Shown here: positions 7,595-15,931 of the stretch, piece by piece | How the letters are laid out: every line of letters begins with the position of its first letter | Numbering within the stretch: position 1 is the stretch's first letter | From: an uncultured Lachnospiraceae bacterium | GTDB lineage: Bacteria; Bacillota; Clostridia; Lachnospirales; Lachnospiraceae | Assembly (NCBI GenBank): GCA_902803245.1 | Contig: CADCPJ010000367.1 | Coordinates: 1-19,320 of the forward strand | DNA: 19,320 nucleotides | Direction: 5' to 3' | Notes under the pieces: generated by a model | Seen by the model: only the letters and a program-made list of their open reading frames with translations | What the model was told of the DNA's origin: nothing | Database searches by the model: none | Position numbers and translations under genes: made by a program

Positions 7595-7623
7595 AGTATA
7601 CATCATGCACCGCAAAATGTAAA
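7595..7623 (-). promoter_or_regulatory. Sigma-A type promoter of mecA
   Basis: On the minus strand TTTACA (7618-7623), a 17-bp spacer and TATACT (7595-7600). The predicted start near 7588 is consistent with a mecA/HD-GYP transcript. Confidence 0.7.
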
Positions 7624-7687
7624 TTTGCACTTATTCTATAAAAATCCTCGAATTATATCACTTACTTATCAGGTTTCGATGAATCCG

Positions 7688-7715
7688 TTGACCTTTTCCG
7701 CCCGTCCTTTATAAT
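7688..7715 (+). promoter_or_regulatory. Strong rightward promoter before the RNA candidate
   Basis: TTGACC (7688-7693), a 16-bp spacer and a perfect TATAAT (7710-7715). Transcription would start near 7722. No good open reading frame follows for about 370 bp, so the promoter drives either an RNA gene or a long structured leader. Confidence 0.75.
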
Positions 7716-7721
7716 AAGTGC

Positions 7722-8061
7722 TTAAAGAGAGGCCTTTCTTAATAAAAAACGGGAAACATTCCACACGACAACCGGAAAAGGAATTCTTACGGAAAAATGG
7801 CGCTGTCCCAAGCGATCGGACGGATAAGGACTGCCTTTGCATGTCCGCGGCCGACGAAGCGCCGGACCCCTTAAGGAAGCAGCTGATTCCTTAAAGGATC
7901 CGAAAAAAGATACTTCCAAAAAACAACCGATTATGACGAAAGGAGGGCCTTTAATAAAAGAAGCCGTGGCTGCGGCGAGACAGCCGACCAAAACTGTATA
8001 GAGATCCCCGAACCTCTCAAGGAATCCTGACGTGTATTTTTGAGGTTCGGGGTTTTTATTT
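7722..8061 (+). ncRNA. Candidate structured RNA (about 340 nt), family unknown
   Basis: This stretch lies between a near-consensus promoter and an intrinsic terminator and has no convincing coding frame. Read by eye it folds into a series of local hairpins: CGCT/AGCG (7801-7814), CGGAC/GTCCG with AAGG/CCTT inside it (7817-7847), CGGC/GCCG (7848-7864), a 10-bp stem closed by CCTTAAGGAA (7869-7897, one A bulge), AAAGG/CCTTT (7939-7952), GGCTG/CAGCC (7968-7985), then the terminator. The AAAGG/CCTTT hairpin hides a ribosome-binding-like AAAGGAGG. A 5' element (AAAGAGAGGCCTTTCTTAAT, 7724-7743) closely resembles the one at 7939-7956. I could not match it to tmRNA, RNase P RNA, SRP RNA or a T-box. 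It may be a free RNA or a terminating leader of the GH18 operon. Confidence 0.45.
8006..8061 (+). terminator. Intrinsic terminator ending the RNA candidate
   Basis: CCCCGAACCTC (8006-8016) pairs perfectly with GAGGTTCGGGG (8042-8052), followed by TTTTTATTT. The 25-nt loop contains AAGGAATC, complementary to GATTCCTT at 7884-7891 inside an upstream hairpin, so a long-range contact is possible. Confidence 0.85.
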
Positions 8062-8087
8062 ACGAATGTTTTGAGAAATGATACAAT
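8059..8087 (+). promoter_or_regulatory. Possible promoter of the GH18 operon
   Basis: TTTACG (8059-8064), a 17-bp spacer and TACAAT (8082-8087) directly after the terminator. A start near 8094 would leave the ATG at 8078 untranscribed and favours the internal starts at 8138 or 8168. The -35 box is weak, so this is tentative. Confidence 0.4.
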
Positions 8088-8167
8088 GTCCACCAAAGGC
8101 AATTCACCATATCCGGGCCTATAGAGCGGCAGACCGGATGGAAAGCGGAGTTTTTTTATTAGGAGAT

Positions 8168-9925
8168 ATGACGAGGGAAGAAAGACAGAGGCAGCGCGCT
8201 TCGAGGCTGAAAAGAGGTGCGCTTGCGGCGATTTTCTTAGTGGGAGGTATTTGTCTCCTTAACCGGTTCATTCCCTCGAAGAAGCATATGGATCCCGGCG
8301 CTTTCTTCAAGGTCTCGGACGGGAAATGCGCTGTCGTGGCGGACGGAATGCTCTGTGAGGAGAAAGGCTTTTACCTGGACGGAGAGTACTATCTTAACTG
8401 CCTCACCGTATCAGGGAGCGTGAATCCGTCTGTGTTTTACGAAGACACCGAGGATCTTGTCATTGTCACGACGCCGACGGAAAAGCTCACGTACCCCGCC
8501 GCGGACAGCCCCGATGCGCTGCCGGAGGCCTGCCATGCGGACGGAAACACATATGTCTCTTTGTCCCTGCTTCAGAGAGTGTCGGATGTGTCCGTCTCGA
8601 AATACACCGACCCCTTCCGGGTGGTAATCGGCACGCGGGATTCGTATCCCGTGATGAGCTTTCAAACGGACGGCCCGATCCGCTTTCGCGCAGGAATAAG
8701 GAGCCCCATCATCCGGGACATGGAAGCGGGGGCAAGCGTCCGGGTGCTCGATGTGACGGAGGACGGGGAGCCCTCCGGGGAGAAGATAGACGGATGGACC
8801 CGCGTCTTCACGGAGGACGGGTACACCGGATACGCGGAGGACCGCTTCTTAGGGGAACTAAAGAGGGAAGAGACCGGAATTAAAGGCTCATCGTCCCGCT
8901 ACACGAGGAGCTTTCTTGACGGGAAGGTAAAAATGATCTTCCACCAGACGACGGACGAGGCCAGCAACAGGGCCCTTGCGGAGTCTTTAGGAGACTTCGC
9001 CGGCCTCAATGTGATCGGCCCGACCTGGTTTTTCCTTGAGAGCACGGACGGCGGAGTGGCGAGCCTTGCGAGCAGGAGCTATGTGGAAACGGCCCACATA
9101 AGGGGGATGAAAGTCTGGGCTCTCGTCAATGATTTTGACGGCAGCATCCACAGCGCGTCCGAGACGGGCGAGGCGCTCTCATCCGATTCGTCGAGGTCGC
9201 GGATTGTCCGCGAGGTCATGGAGGGGGCGGATGAAAGCGGAGCGGACGGGATCTGCCTGGATATTGAGCTGGTGAGACGGGAGAGCGCAGCGGACTACCT
9301 CGAGCTCATCCGGGAATTCTCGGCGGAGTGCAGAAAGCGCGGGATGACGCTGTCGGTCTGCAATTACGTGCCGGCATTTACTTCCTATCTTGGCAGGAGC
9401 GAGCAGGCCCGCGTCGCCGACTATCTCATCGTGATGTGCTACGACGAGCACACTGCGGGATCGGATAAAGCCGGCTCCGTCTCTTCCCTTCCGTTTGTGG
9501 AAAAGGGGATAGCGGACACAATCCGGGAGGCGGATGCGGATCAGGTGATCGCTGCCCTTCCGTTCTATACGAGGCTGTGGACGACAGCCCCGGACGGCGC
9601 TCTTTCTTCTTCAAGCTGCGGAATGACGCGGGCGGAAGCTTATGTGGAGGAGCTCCGGATGGAGACCTCATATGACGCGGCCGCGGCACAGAATTATGCG
9701 GAGAAGAGGGAGGAGAACGGGACGCTCAGCCAGATCTGGCTGGAAGATACGGAATCCCTGAAGGCGAAGCTGCAGGCGGTCAGGGAGGCCGGCTGCGCCG
9801 GTACCGCTTTCTGGAAGCTCGGCCTCGAGAACAGCGGGGCGAGGGAGCTTGTTGCCGGGGGTGATGCACAGCTGCAATCATCTCCTGTTCGCAAAGACGA
9901 TATCGAAAGGGGAAAGGAGTATTAA
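8168..9925 (+). CDS. Membrane-anchored GH18 family glycosidase with SH3-like region
   Basis: A 585-residue exported protein, probably acting on cell-wall or chitin-like N-acetylglucosamine polymers. After a basic N-terminus (MTREERQRQRASRLKR) comes one membrane anchor (about 17-36). Residues about 55-160 resemble the copper-amine-oxidase-N-like repeats common in clostridial wall proteins, about 175-230 form a bacterial SH3-like unit (RVLDV...GWTRVFTEDGYTGYAEDRFL), and about 250-560 are the GH18 barrel. The catalytic motif is DGICLDIE (360-367) with acid E367; MCYDEH (423-428) and the C-terminal Trp549 also fit, recalling YaaH/SleL-type enzymes. I chose the ATG at 8168 because the basic stretch and anchor follow directly; its AGGAG is unusually close (2 nt), and 8138 is an alternative. 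The DivIVA-like gene begins 5 nt after the stop. Confidence 0.85.
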   Translation: MTREERQRQRASRLKRGALAAIFLVGGICLLNRFIPSKKHMDPGAFFKVSDGKCAVVADGMLCEEKGFYLDGEYYLNCLTVSGSVNPSVFYEDTEDLVIVTTPTEKLTYPAADSPDALPEACHADGNTYVSLSLLQRVSDVSVSKYTDPFRVVIGTRDSYPVMSFQTDGPIRFRAGIRSPIIRDMEAGASVRVLDVTEDGEPSGEKIDGWTRVFTEDGYTGYAEDRFLGELKREETGIKGSSSRYTRSFLDGKVKMIFHQTTDEASNRALAESLGDFAGLNVIGPTWFFLESTDGGVASLASRSYVETAHIRGMKVWALVNDFDGSIHSASETGEALSSDSSRSRIVREVMEGADESGADGICLDIELVRRESAADYLELIREFSAECRKRGMTLSVCNYVPAFTSYLGRSEQARVADYLIVMCYDEHTAGSDKAGSVSSLPFVEKGIADTIREADADQVIAALPFYTRLWTTAPDGALSSSSCGMTRAEAYVEELRMETSYDAAAAQNYAEKREENGTLSQIWLEDTESLKAKLQAVREAGCAGTAFWKLGLENSGARELVAGGDAQLQSSPVRKDDIERGKEY

Positions 9926-9930
9926 GGGGT

Positions 9931-10680
9931 ATGGAAGATTACATGTCATTCAAGCCTGCTTTAAGAGGCTTTGACAAGGACGAAGTCCTCGAATACATCC
10001 GGAGACAGGAGGAAGAGGCGAACGTGAGGATCGCCTCGCTGGAAAAAGATATCCGGAAGCGGGATAAAATCATCTCGGAGCTGAAAAACCGGATCGTCCT
10101 GAAGGACGAGCAGGTGGACCGGATGGAGAAGGACATCCGGGAGAAATATCAGAAGTATATCGACAACTACCACCAGATCGGGGAGCTGGTGTATGACGCC
10201 AAACTGAAGGCCGACCGCATCGTCGAAGATGCGCATGCCGAGGCCGGCAGGATCCTTGCCAATGCGGATGCCGAGGCCAGGCGCCGCGTCTCCTCCGTGC
10301 AGAATGAGATCAGCCAGAAATTAGCTGACGGGAAGCAGAAATATGTCGCCGTCCAGGACGAGATGAACGAGATCGTCGAGCTCTTCAACCAGATGCAGAA
10401 GAAGTTCATGCAGTCCTACAAGGAAGTGCATGAGCTGATCCAGAGCATGCCGGTGACTCTCGGGGATATCGGGCTTTCCGGAAATCTGGACGATGAGGAC
10501 GACGAGGAGGACTTTGACGACGTGGACCTTGAGCTGAAAGCTCTCGGCATCGACATAGACTTCGATGAGGACTTCGAAGGGGAAGACGAATTTGATTCGG
10601 AGCTTCCGATAAAGAGCTCCGCCTCTCCGGCAAAGACAACCGGAAATTCCGCCGGGAACGCCAGGGAGAATCATGCCTGA
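9931..10680 (+). CDS. DivIVA-like coiled-coil protein
   Basis: A 249-residue cytoplasmic protein. The opening FKPALRGFDKDEVLEYI (7-23) matches the DivIVA/GpsB N-terminal membrane-curvature motif, followed by a nearly continuous coiled coil (about 25-170) rich in Glu, Lys and Arg. Residues 186-223 are strongly acidic (DDEDDEEDFDDVD), and the tail is Ser/Ala/Thr-rich and probably disordered. DivIVA proteins mark poles and septa and recruit wall-synthesis or segregation factors. The strict role here is unknown, but coupling to a wall hydrolase 5 nt upstream suggests division-site or wall-growth work (inference). AAAGGAG lies 12 nt before ATG 9931; ATG 9943 is possible. The 3' end overlaps the Sua5 gene by 8 nt. 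Confidence 0.85.
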   Translation: MEDYMSFKPALRGFDKDEVLEYIRRQEEEANVRIASLEKDIRKRDKIISELKNRIVLKDEQVDRMEKDIREKYQKYIDNYHQIGELVYDAKLKADRIVEDAHAEAGRILANADAEARRRVSSVQNEISQKLADGKQKYVAVQDEMNEIVELFNQMQKKFMQSYKEVHELIQSMPVTLGDIGLSGNLDDEDDEEDFDDVDLELKALGIDIDFDEDFEGEDEFDSELPIKSSASPAKTTGNSAGNARENHA

Positions 10681-11767
10681 GCGGGAGCTGAGGACGGAGA
10701 TCCTCAGGATCGATCCGGAGCACATCGACATGGAGAAGCTCTCTTTGGCGGGGAAAGTGATCCGCGGCGGGGGGCTCGTCGCATTTCCCACCGAGACGGT
10801 GTACGGGCTCGGCGGCGACGCGCTCAGCCCCCTCTCCTCGAAGAAGATCTATGCGGCGAAGGGCCGCCCGTCGGACAACCCGCTGATCGTGCACATAGCG
10901 GATATGGAGCACCTCTTATGTATCGCGGAGGAGATCCCGGAGACGGCGCTTAAGACTGCCGATGCTTTCTGGCCGGGACCCCTGACCATGATCCTTAAAA
11001 AAACGGAGCTCGTCCCCCATGAGACGACAGGGGGGCTTGATACGGTGGCAGTCCGCATGCCCGTGGACGCGGTCGCGGCGGAGCTGATCCGCATCTCCGG
11101 GGGCTACATCGCTGCTCCGAGCGCCAACACGAGCGGGAGACCTTCTCCGACAAGCGCCGCCCATGTGATCGAAGACCTCTCCGGAAAGATCGACATGATC
11201 CTTGATGCCGGGGACGCGGATATCGGTCTCGAATCAACCATCGTTGACCTGACGGAAGACGTCCCGACGATTCTTCGGCCCGGGTTTATCACCCTCTCGA
11301 TGCTTGAGGACGTTCTTGGAGAAGTGCGGCTCGACCCCGGACTTCTTGACGCTGAGGCAATGAAGGGAGTGCGCCCGAAGGCTCCCGGCATGAGATACCG
11401 CCACTACGCGCCGAAGGCCCCTCTCTTTGTCGTGGAAGGAGAAAAGAGTGAGGTCACAAGGAAGATCGAAGAGCTCTCAGCGGGAGAAATCCTTAAGGGA
11501 AAGCGGGTCGGGATCCTCGCGTCGGACGACACGGCGGGGCAGTATGCGGAAGCCCTGAAGCCGGGGTGCGTCTGTATCCGGAGCCTTGGGAACAGGGAAG
11601 AGGACAGGACCATAGCGAGGAGCCTCTTCCGCGTGCTCCGCGATTTCGACAGCGGGGAGGTCGACGTCATTTATTCCGAAGCCTTTGACACGCCGCATCT
11701 CGGGATGGCGATCATGAACCGCCTCCTTAAGGCCGCGGGACATCAGGTGATCGAAGGCGGCCGGTAA
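10673..11767 (+). CDS. Threonylcarbamoyl-AMP synthase (Sua5/TsaC)
   Basis: Makes threonylcarbamoyl-AMP from threonine, bicarbonate and ATP, the first step of t6A37 formation in ANN-decoding tRNAs. The 364-residue protein is the long Sua5 form. The YrdC/TsaC domain (about 20-210) shows PTETVYGLGGDA (39-50), KGRPSDNPLIVH (63-74), APSANTSGRPSPT (148-160), ESTIVD (187-192) and RPG (202-204). The linker PGMRYRHYAPKAPL (238-251) leads into the C-terminal Sua5 domain, which ends near 355. The ATG has GGGAG 5 nt upstream and overlaps the DivIVA-like gene by 8 nt, so translation is probably coupled. Related operons often continue with rpiB and then upp; here a 116-bp gap with a short repeat separates it from upp. 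Confidence 0.96.
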   Translation: MPERELRTEILRIDPEHIDMEKLSLAGKVIRGGGLVAFPTETVYGLGGDALSPLSSKKIYAAKGRPSDNPLIVHIADMEHLLCIAEEIPETALKTADAFWPGPLTMILKKTELVPHETTGGLDTVAVRMPVDAVAAELIRISGGYIAAPSANTSGRPSPTSAAHVIEDLSGKIDMILDAGDADIGLESTIVDLTEDVPTILRPGFITLSMLEDVLGEVRLDPGLLDAEAMKGVRPKAPGMRYRHYAPKAPLFVVEGEKSEVTRKIEELSAGEILKGKRVGILASDDTAGQYAEALKPGCVCIRSLGNREEDRTIARSLFRVLRDFDSGEVDVIYSEAFDTPHLGMAIMNRLLKAAGHQVIEGGR

Positions 11768-11782
11768 GAGACGAAAAAAGGT

Positions 11783-11842
11783 GCAGGCATTTCGTGAGCG
11801 ACGATACGGGGAGCAGGCAGTTTCGTCAGCGTCGATAACGAC
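11783..11842 (+). repeat. Imperfect 30-bp tandem duplication
   Basis: GCAGGCA recurs at 11783 and 11813, and the 30-bp units following are similar (TTTCGTGAGCGACGATAC versus TTTCGTCAGCGTCGATAA). The repeat occupies the gap between the Sua5 and upp genes, with no gene or clear terminator in it. Confidence 0.5.
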
Positions 11843-11883
11843 TGTAATGGACGACAACAACCAAAGACGGAAGGAGAAGACAT

Positions 11884-12513
11884 ATGGGAAAAATAATCAT
11901 AATGGACCATCCGCTCATCAAACACAAGATCGGCATTATCCGGGACATGAATACCGGCACCAAGGAGTTCCGGGAGATGATCTCTGAGATCGCGATGCTC
12001 GAGACTTATGAGTCCACCAGAAATCTCCTCCTGGAGGAAGTGGAGATAGAGACGCCGATCTGCCCCACAACCGTGGAGCGCCTCGCGGGGAAGAAGCTCG
12101 CGATCGTCCCGATTCTGCGCGCCGGACTCGGCATGGTGCCCGGCATCCAGGCTCTGATCCCTTCCGCCAAGGTGGGACACATCGGAATGTACCGTGACCC
12201 CGGCACACTGAAGCCGGTTGAGTATTACTGCAAGCTGCCGGCGGACATCGAGGAGAGGGACGTATTCGTCGTGGACCCCATGCTTGCCACCGGGGGATCT
12301 GCCTGCGACGCCATCGCCCAGCTGAAGGCACACGGCTGCAGGCACATCACATTTTTGTGCATCATCGCCGCGCCGGAGGGGCTGAAGCTGCTTCGCGAGA
12401 CGCACCCGGAAGTGAACATCACGGTCGGAGCTCTCGATGAGCGCCTCAACGAGGTCGGATATATCGTACCGGGACTCGGGGACGCGGGAGACCGGATCTT
12501 CGGCACGATGTAA
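11884..12513 (+). CDS. upp: Uracil phosphoribosyltransferase
   Basis: Converts uracil and PRPP to UMP and pyrophosphate in pyrimidine salvage. The 209-residue protein has the standard length and all family signatures: PILRAGLGM (76-84), the PRPP-binding loop [12 protein letters not shown] (129-140), and the uracil-binding C-terminal segment [17 protein letters not shown] (192-208). AAGGAG lies about 8 nt before the ATG. The dCMP deaminase gene follows after 57 bp, grouping two pyrimidine salvage enzymes. Confidence 0.98.
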   Translation: MGKIIIMDHPLIKHKIGIIRDMNTGTKEFREMISEIAMLETYESTRNLLLEEVEIETPICPTTVERLAGKKLAIVPILRAGLGMVPGIQALIPSAKVGHIGMYRDPGTLKPVEYYCKLPADIEERDVFVVDPMLATGGSACDAIAQLKAHGCRHITFLCIIAAPEGLKLLRETHPEVNITVGALDERLNEVGYIVPGLGDAGDRIFGTM

Positions 12514-12570
12514 ATGTTCCCATTTAGACGCGATGCGGTCACACCTGCCGTTAAGGAAAGGGGGAAGGCT

Positions 12571-13056
12571 ATGAGCGAAAAGAGAAAGGACTATCTGGCC
12601 TGGGATGAGTACTTTATGGGAGTGGCCATCCTTTCGGGGATGCGCTCCAAGGATCCGAATACGCAGGTTGGCGCCTGCATCGTGAGCGGGAACAACCGCA
12701 TCCTCAGCATGGGCTACAACGGGTTCCCGAACGGGGTCTCGGATGACGAATTTCCCTGGGGGAGGGAGGGGGAGCCGCTGGAGAACAAATATTTCTATTC
12801 GACTCACAGCGAGCTGAACGCGATCCTCAATTACCGGGGAGGCTCCCTGGAAGGGGCAAAGCTCTATGTGACCCTCTTTCCCTGCAACGAGTGCGCGAAA
12901 GCGATCATCCAGGCCGGGATCAAGACGGTCATCTATGACAGCAACAAGTATGCGGACCTTCCTGCATTTATCGCTTCCAAGCGGATGTTCGACGCCGCCG
13001 GCGTGGAGCTTAGAAGATACAGGAAGACCGGAAGAGAGATAATGATCAATTTATAA
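12571..13056 (+). CDS. Deoxycytidylate deaminase (ComEB-type)
   Basis: Zinc-dependent deamination of dCMP to dUMP, feeding thymidylate synthesis. The 161-residue protein shows the nucleotide-recognition segment NTQVGACIV (30-38) with GYNGFPNG (48-55), and the zinc/catalytic set H79-S-E81 and PCNEC (104-108; C105, C108), where Glu81 is the proton shuttle. I chose ATG 12571 because AAGGAAAGGGGGAAGG lies directly before it; a frame open from 12514 has no ribosome binding site and starts at the upp stop. Length fits the family. proS begins 24 bp downstream. Confidence 0.93.
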   Translation: MSEKRKDYLAWDEYFMGVAILSGMRSKDPNTQVGACIVSGNNRILSMGYNGFPNGVSDDEFPWGREGEPLENKYFYSTHSELNAILNYRGGSLEGAKLYVTLFPCNECAKAIIQAGIKTVIYDSNKYADLPAFIASKRMFDAAGVELRRYRKTGREIMINL

Positions 13057-13080
13057 AGAAAGAACGGAGCATATCAGATT

Positions 13081-14532
13081 ATGGCTAAAGACAAGAAACT
13101 GGTAGAATCGATCACATCCAGAGACGTGGATTTCGCGCAGTGGTATACGGATGTCGTCAAGAAGGCAGAACTCACCGGCTATACTTCGGTCAAGGGATGC
13201 ATGGTCTTCAAGCCGGCCGGCTACGCAATCTGGGAGAACATCCAGACGGAGCTCGACCGCCGCTTCAAGGAGACCGGCGTGCAGAACGTCTATCTGCCGA
13301 TGCTGATCCCGGAGTCCCTGCTCAATATCGAGAAGGACCACGTCGAGGGATTCGCGCCGGAAGCGGCCTGGGTCACGATGGGAGGGAATACGCCCCTCCA
13401 GGACCGGATGTGCATCCGGCCCACCTCGGAGACGCTGTTCTGCGACCTCTACGCAAAGGACATCCAGTCCTACCGCGACCTGCCGAAGGTCTACAATCAG
13501 TGGTGCTCCGTGCTGCGCTGGGAGAAGACAACCCGCCCGTTCCTCCGCTCCAGGGAGTTTTTGTGGCAGGAGGGACACACGGCCCACGCGACGGCCGAGG
13601 AAGCCGAGGAGCGCACGCAGCAGATGCTGCACGTCTATGCGGATTTCGTGGAGGATTTCCTCGCGATCCCGGTCGTCCGCGGCAGGAAGACCGACAAGGA
13701 GAAGTTCGCCGGCGCCGAGGCAACTTATACGATCGAGGCCCTGATGCATGACGGCCAGGCGCTTCAGTCGGGCACGAGCCACAACTTCGGGGACGGCTTC
13801 GCGAAGGCCTTCGGAATCCAGTTCACGGACAGGGACAACACGCTGAAATATGTTCACCAGACATCCTGGGGCATGACGACCCGCCTCATCGGGGCCATCA
13901 TCATGGTTCACGGAGATGACGACGGGCTCGTCCTTCCGCCGAAGGTCTCCCCGACACAGGTTGTCGTGATTCCGATCCGTCAGAACGCGGAGGGCGTTCT
14001 TGACAGCGCCTGCTCGATTGCGGATGAGCTGAAAAAGGCCGGAATCCGCGTGAAGGTGGACGACTCCGACCGCTCGCCCGGCTGGAAGTTTGCGGATCAG
14101 GAGATGCGCGGTTTCCCGCTCCGCATCGAGATCGGGCCGAAGGACATCGAGCAGGGAACCTGCGTGCTGGTCCGCCGCGACACGAGGGAGAAGATCACTT
14201 CGTCCATCAGCGAAGTCGCTGAGACAGCCGGAAAGCTCCTTGATGAAATCCAGAGGGATATGTTTGAGAGGGCAAAGGCATTTAGGGACGAGCACACCTA
14301 CGAGGCATCCGATTACGACACCTTCCGGAACACAATTGAGGAGAAGCCCGGTTTTGTGAAGGCGTACTGGTGCGGAGACAGAGCCTGCGAGGATAAGATC
14401 AAGGACGACACGAGGGCGACCTCGCGCTGCATCCCCATGGGGGACGAGGGCAATCTCATCCCCGAAGGAAGGACGTGCGTCTGCTGCGGCAGGCCCGCGA
14501 AGAAGCTTGTGTACTGGGGCCGCGCTTACTGA
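13081..14532 (+). CDS. proS: Prolyl-tRNA synthetase, short (archaeal/eukaryotic-like) type
   Basis: Charges tRNA-Pro with proline. The 483-residue protein lacks the large editing insertion of the E. coli-type enzyme and matches the short ProS class found in some bacteria, archaea and eukaryotes. The class II core includes [10 protein letters not shown] (70-79), RPTSETLF (113-120), motif 2 around [24 protein letters not shown] (146-169), and motif 3 [17 protein letters not shown] (264-280). The anticodon-binding domain follows (about 290-400), and a C-terminal zinc-type region carries CGDRAC, a Cys in SRCIPM, and CVCC. The protein ends WGRAY, the conserved C-terminal Tyr of this class. GGAG lies about 12 nt before the ATG. 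cca starts 22 bp after the stop. No T-box is visible upstream. Confidence 0.97.
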   Translation: MAKDKKLVESITSRDVDFAQWYTDVVKKAELTGYTSVKGCMVFKPAGYAIWENIQTELDRRFKETGVQNVYLPMLIPESLLNIEKDHVEGFAPEAAWVTMGGNTPLQDRMCIRPTSETLFCDLYAKDIQSYRDLPKVYNQWCSVLRWEKTTRPFLRSREFLWQEGHTAHATAEEAEERTQQMLHVYADFVEDFLAIPVVRGRKTDKEKFAGAEATYTIEALMHDGQALQSGTSHNFGDGFAKAFGIQFTDRDNTLKYVHQTSWGMTTRLIGAIIMVHGDDDGLVLPPKVSPTQVVVIPIRQNAEGVLDSACSIADELKKAGIRVKVDDSDRSPGWKFADQEMRGFPLRIEIGPKDIEQGTCVLVRRDTREKITSSISEVAETAGKLLDEIQRDMFERAKAFRDEHTYEASDYDTFRNTIEEKPGFVKAYWCGDRACEDKIKDDTRATSRCIPMGDEGNLIPEGRTCVCCGRPAKKLVYWGRAY

Positions 14533-14554
14533 TTCCTTATCACTTCTTTGAGAT

Positions 14555-15928
14555 ATGAAACTGAAATTACCTGCAAAAGTCAGCTATATACTGGACACCC
14601 TGAGACGGCATGGGCATGAAGCCTATGCCGTCGGCGGCTGTGTGCGCGACTCCATCCTCGCAAGGGAGCCGGACGACTGGGACATCACGACCTCCGCAAA
14701 ACCGGAGGAGGTAAAAAAATGTTTTCGGAGAACCGTCGATACCGGGATCCTGCACGGCACGGTGACCGTCATGCTCGAGGAGGATGGCTTTGAAGTGACG
14801 ACGTTCCGCATCGACGGGACATATTCCGACGGGAGACACCCGGACGAAGTCCGGTACACTTCCAGGCTGTCCGAGGACCTTATGCGGAGGGATTTCACGG
14901 TCAACGCGATGGCTTACAATGACGAAAACGGACTCATCGATCTCTATGGGGGCATGGAGGACCTGCAGAAGAAGAGAATCCGATGCGTGGGAGAAGCGAA
15001 CGAGCGGTTTTGTGAGGATGCGCTCCGCGTCATGAGAGCTGTCCGCTTTGCAGCCCAGCTCGGGTTTTCCATCGATCCGGAGACGAGGAGCGCCATCACG
15101 CTGCATGCCGAAAGGCTCCGGATGGTGAGCGCCGAGAGAATCCGGACGGAGCTTATGAAGCTGATCGTCTCCCCGCACCCGGAGCTTTTTGGGGAACTCT
15201 TTGAGCTCGGCATCACCCGCGTAATCCTGCCGGAATTTGACGAGGCCATGAACACGGAGCAGAACACGCCGCACCAGATGTACACGGTGGGGCTCCATAC
15301 CATCAAGTCGATGTGCGAGGTGCAAAATGACCGCGTCCTCCGCCTCGCGATGCTGCTCCACGATCTCGGCAAGCCCTCCATGAAGCAGACGGACAGCCGG
15401 GGGACAGATCATTTTTCGGGACACGCCGAAAAGGGCGCGATGATGGCGGACGGTATTCTCAAAAGGCTTAAGTTTGACAACGACACGAGAAAGCGCGTCG
15501 TGAACCTCGTGCGCTTCCACGACATGCAGCCAAGGCCCGTGGACAGCGAAGTGAGGAAGGCCATCAGCCTCATCGGGAAGGAGAGCTTCGAGGACTATCT
15601 CGCCGTGCAGTGGGCGGACATTATGGCCAAGAGCGCTTACCGGCGCGAAGAGAAGCTGCAGCGGGTAAATGACGTCTTCAGGGCGTATAAGGAGATTCTG
15701 TCAAGAGGGGACTGCCTGTCGATCGGGGAGCTCGCGATCGACGGGACGGACCTCCTTCAGATGGGAGTGAGGGGACCGGCCATCGGGGAGATACTTAGAG
15801 ACTGCCTGGACGAGGTGCTTAAGGATCCTGAGAAAAATGACTACGAATATCTGCTGACCCTCGCCGGGAAATATATGAAGAAGATGGAGGCGAATGAGCT
15901 CTCCTCCCCTTTAAGGGAAAGAAGGTGA
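14555..15928 (+). CDS. cca: CCA tRNA nucleotidyltransferase with HD domain
   Basis: Adds or repairs the 3' CCA of tRNAs without a template. The 457-residue protein has the class II nucleotidyltransferase head: AVGGCVRDSIL (25-35), the metal-binding D41-x-D43 in DDWDITT, and RRDFTVNAMAY (111-121), followed by the neck and body. A C-terminal HD domain carries LLHDLGKP (267-274; H269-D270) and a histidine in FSGHAEKG (287-294), suggesting an added phosphohydrolase activity or a repair role as in E. coli. The start has only a weak TTTGAG upstream, so expression may depend on coupling to proS 22 bp before it. trmL begins 3 bp after the stop. Confidence 0.95.
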   Translation: MKLKLPAKVSYILDTLRRHGHEAYAVGGCVRDSILAREPDDWDITTSAKPEEVKKCFRRTVDTGILHGTVTVMLEEDGFEVTTFRIDGTYSDGRHPDEVRYTSRLSEDLMRRDFTVNAMAYNDENGLIDLYGGMEDLQKKRIRCVGEANERFCEDALRVMRAVRFAAQLGFSIDPETRSAITLHAERLRMVSAERIRTELMKLIVSPHPELFGELFELGITRVILPEFDEAMNTEQNTPHQMYTVGLHTIKSMCEVQNDRVLRLAMLLHDLGKPSMKQTDSRGTDHFSGHAEKGAMMADGILKRLKFDNDTRKRVVNLVRFHDMQPRPVDSEVRKAISLIGKESFEDYLAVQWADIMAKSAYRREEKLQRVNDVFRAYKEILSRGDCLSIGELAIDGTDLLQMGVRGPAIGEILRDCLDEVLKDPEKNDYEYLLTLAGKYMKKMEANELSSPLRERR

Positions 15929-15931
15929 AGT

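Noticed and set aside
7797..7874. 25-codon plus-strand frame inside the RNA candidate
   Set aside because: Poor ribosome binding site spacing, basic low-information product, and overlap with stable hairpins.
7722..8061. Known RNAs: tmRNA, RNase P RNA, SRP RNA, T-box
   Set aside because: No tRNA-like ends or tag peptide, no RNase P core motif, no SRP apical loop, and no clear TGGNACCGCG T-box sequence; the GTGGCTGCGGCG at 7966 is only a loose resemblance.
7722..8102. 126-residue minus-strand frame across the RNA candidate
   Set aside because: No ribosome binding site, no recognisable domain, and it runs exactly against a promoter-to-terminator unit on the plus strand.
8078..8167. N-terminal extension of the GH18 protein
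   Set aside because: No ribosome binding site at 8078 and a promoter-like pair overlaps that codon; the typical basic N-terminus plus membrane anchor begins at 8168.
12514..12570. Upstream start for the dCMP deaminase
   Set aside because: It begins right after the upp stop without a ribosome binding site, while a purine-rich site lies directly before ATG 12571.
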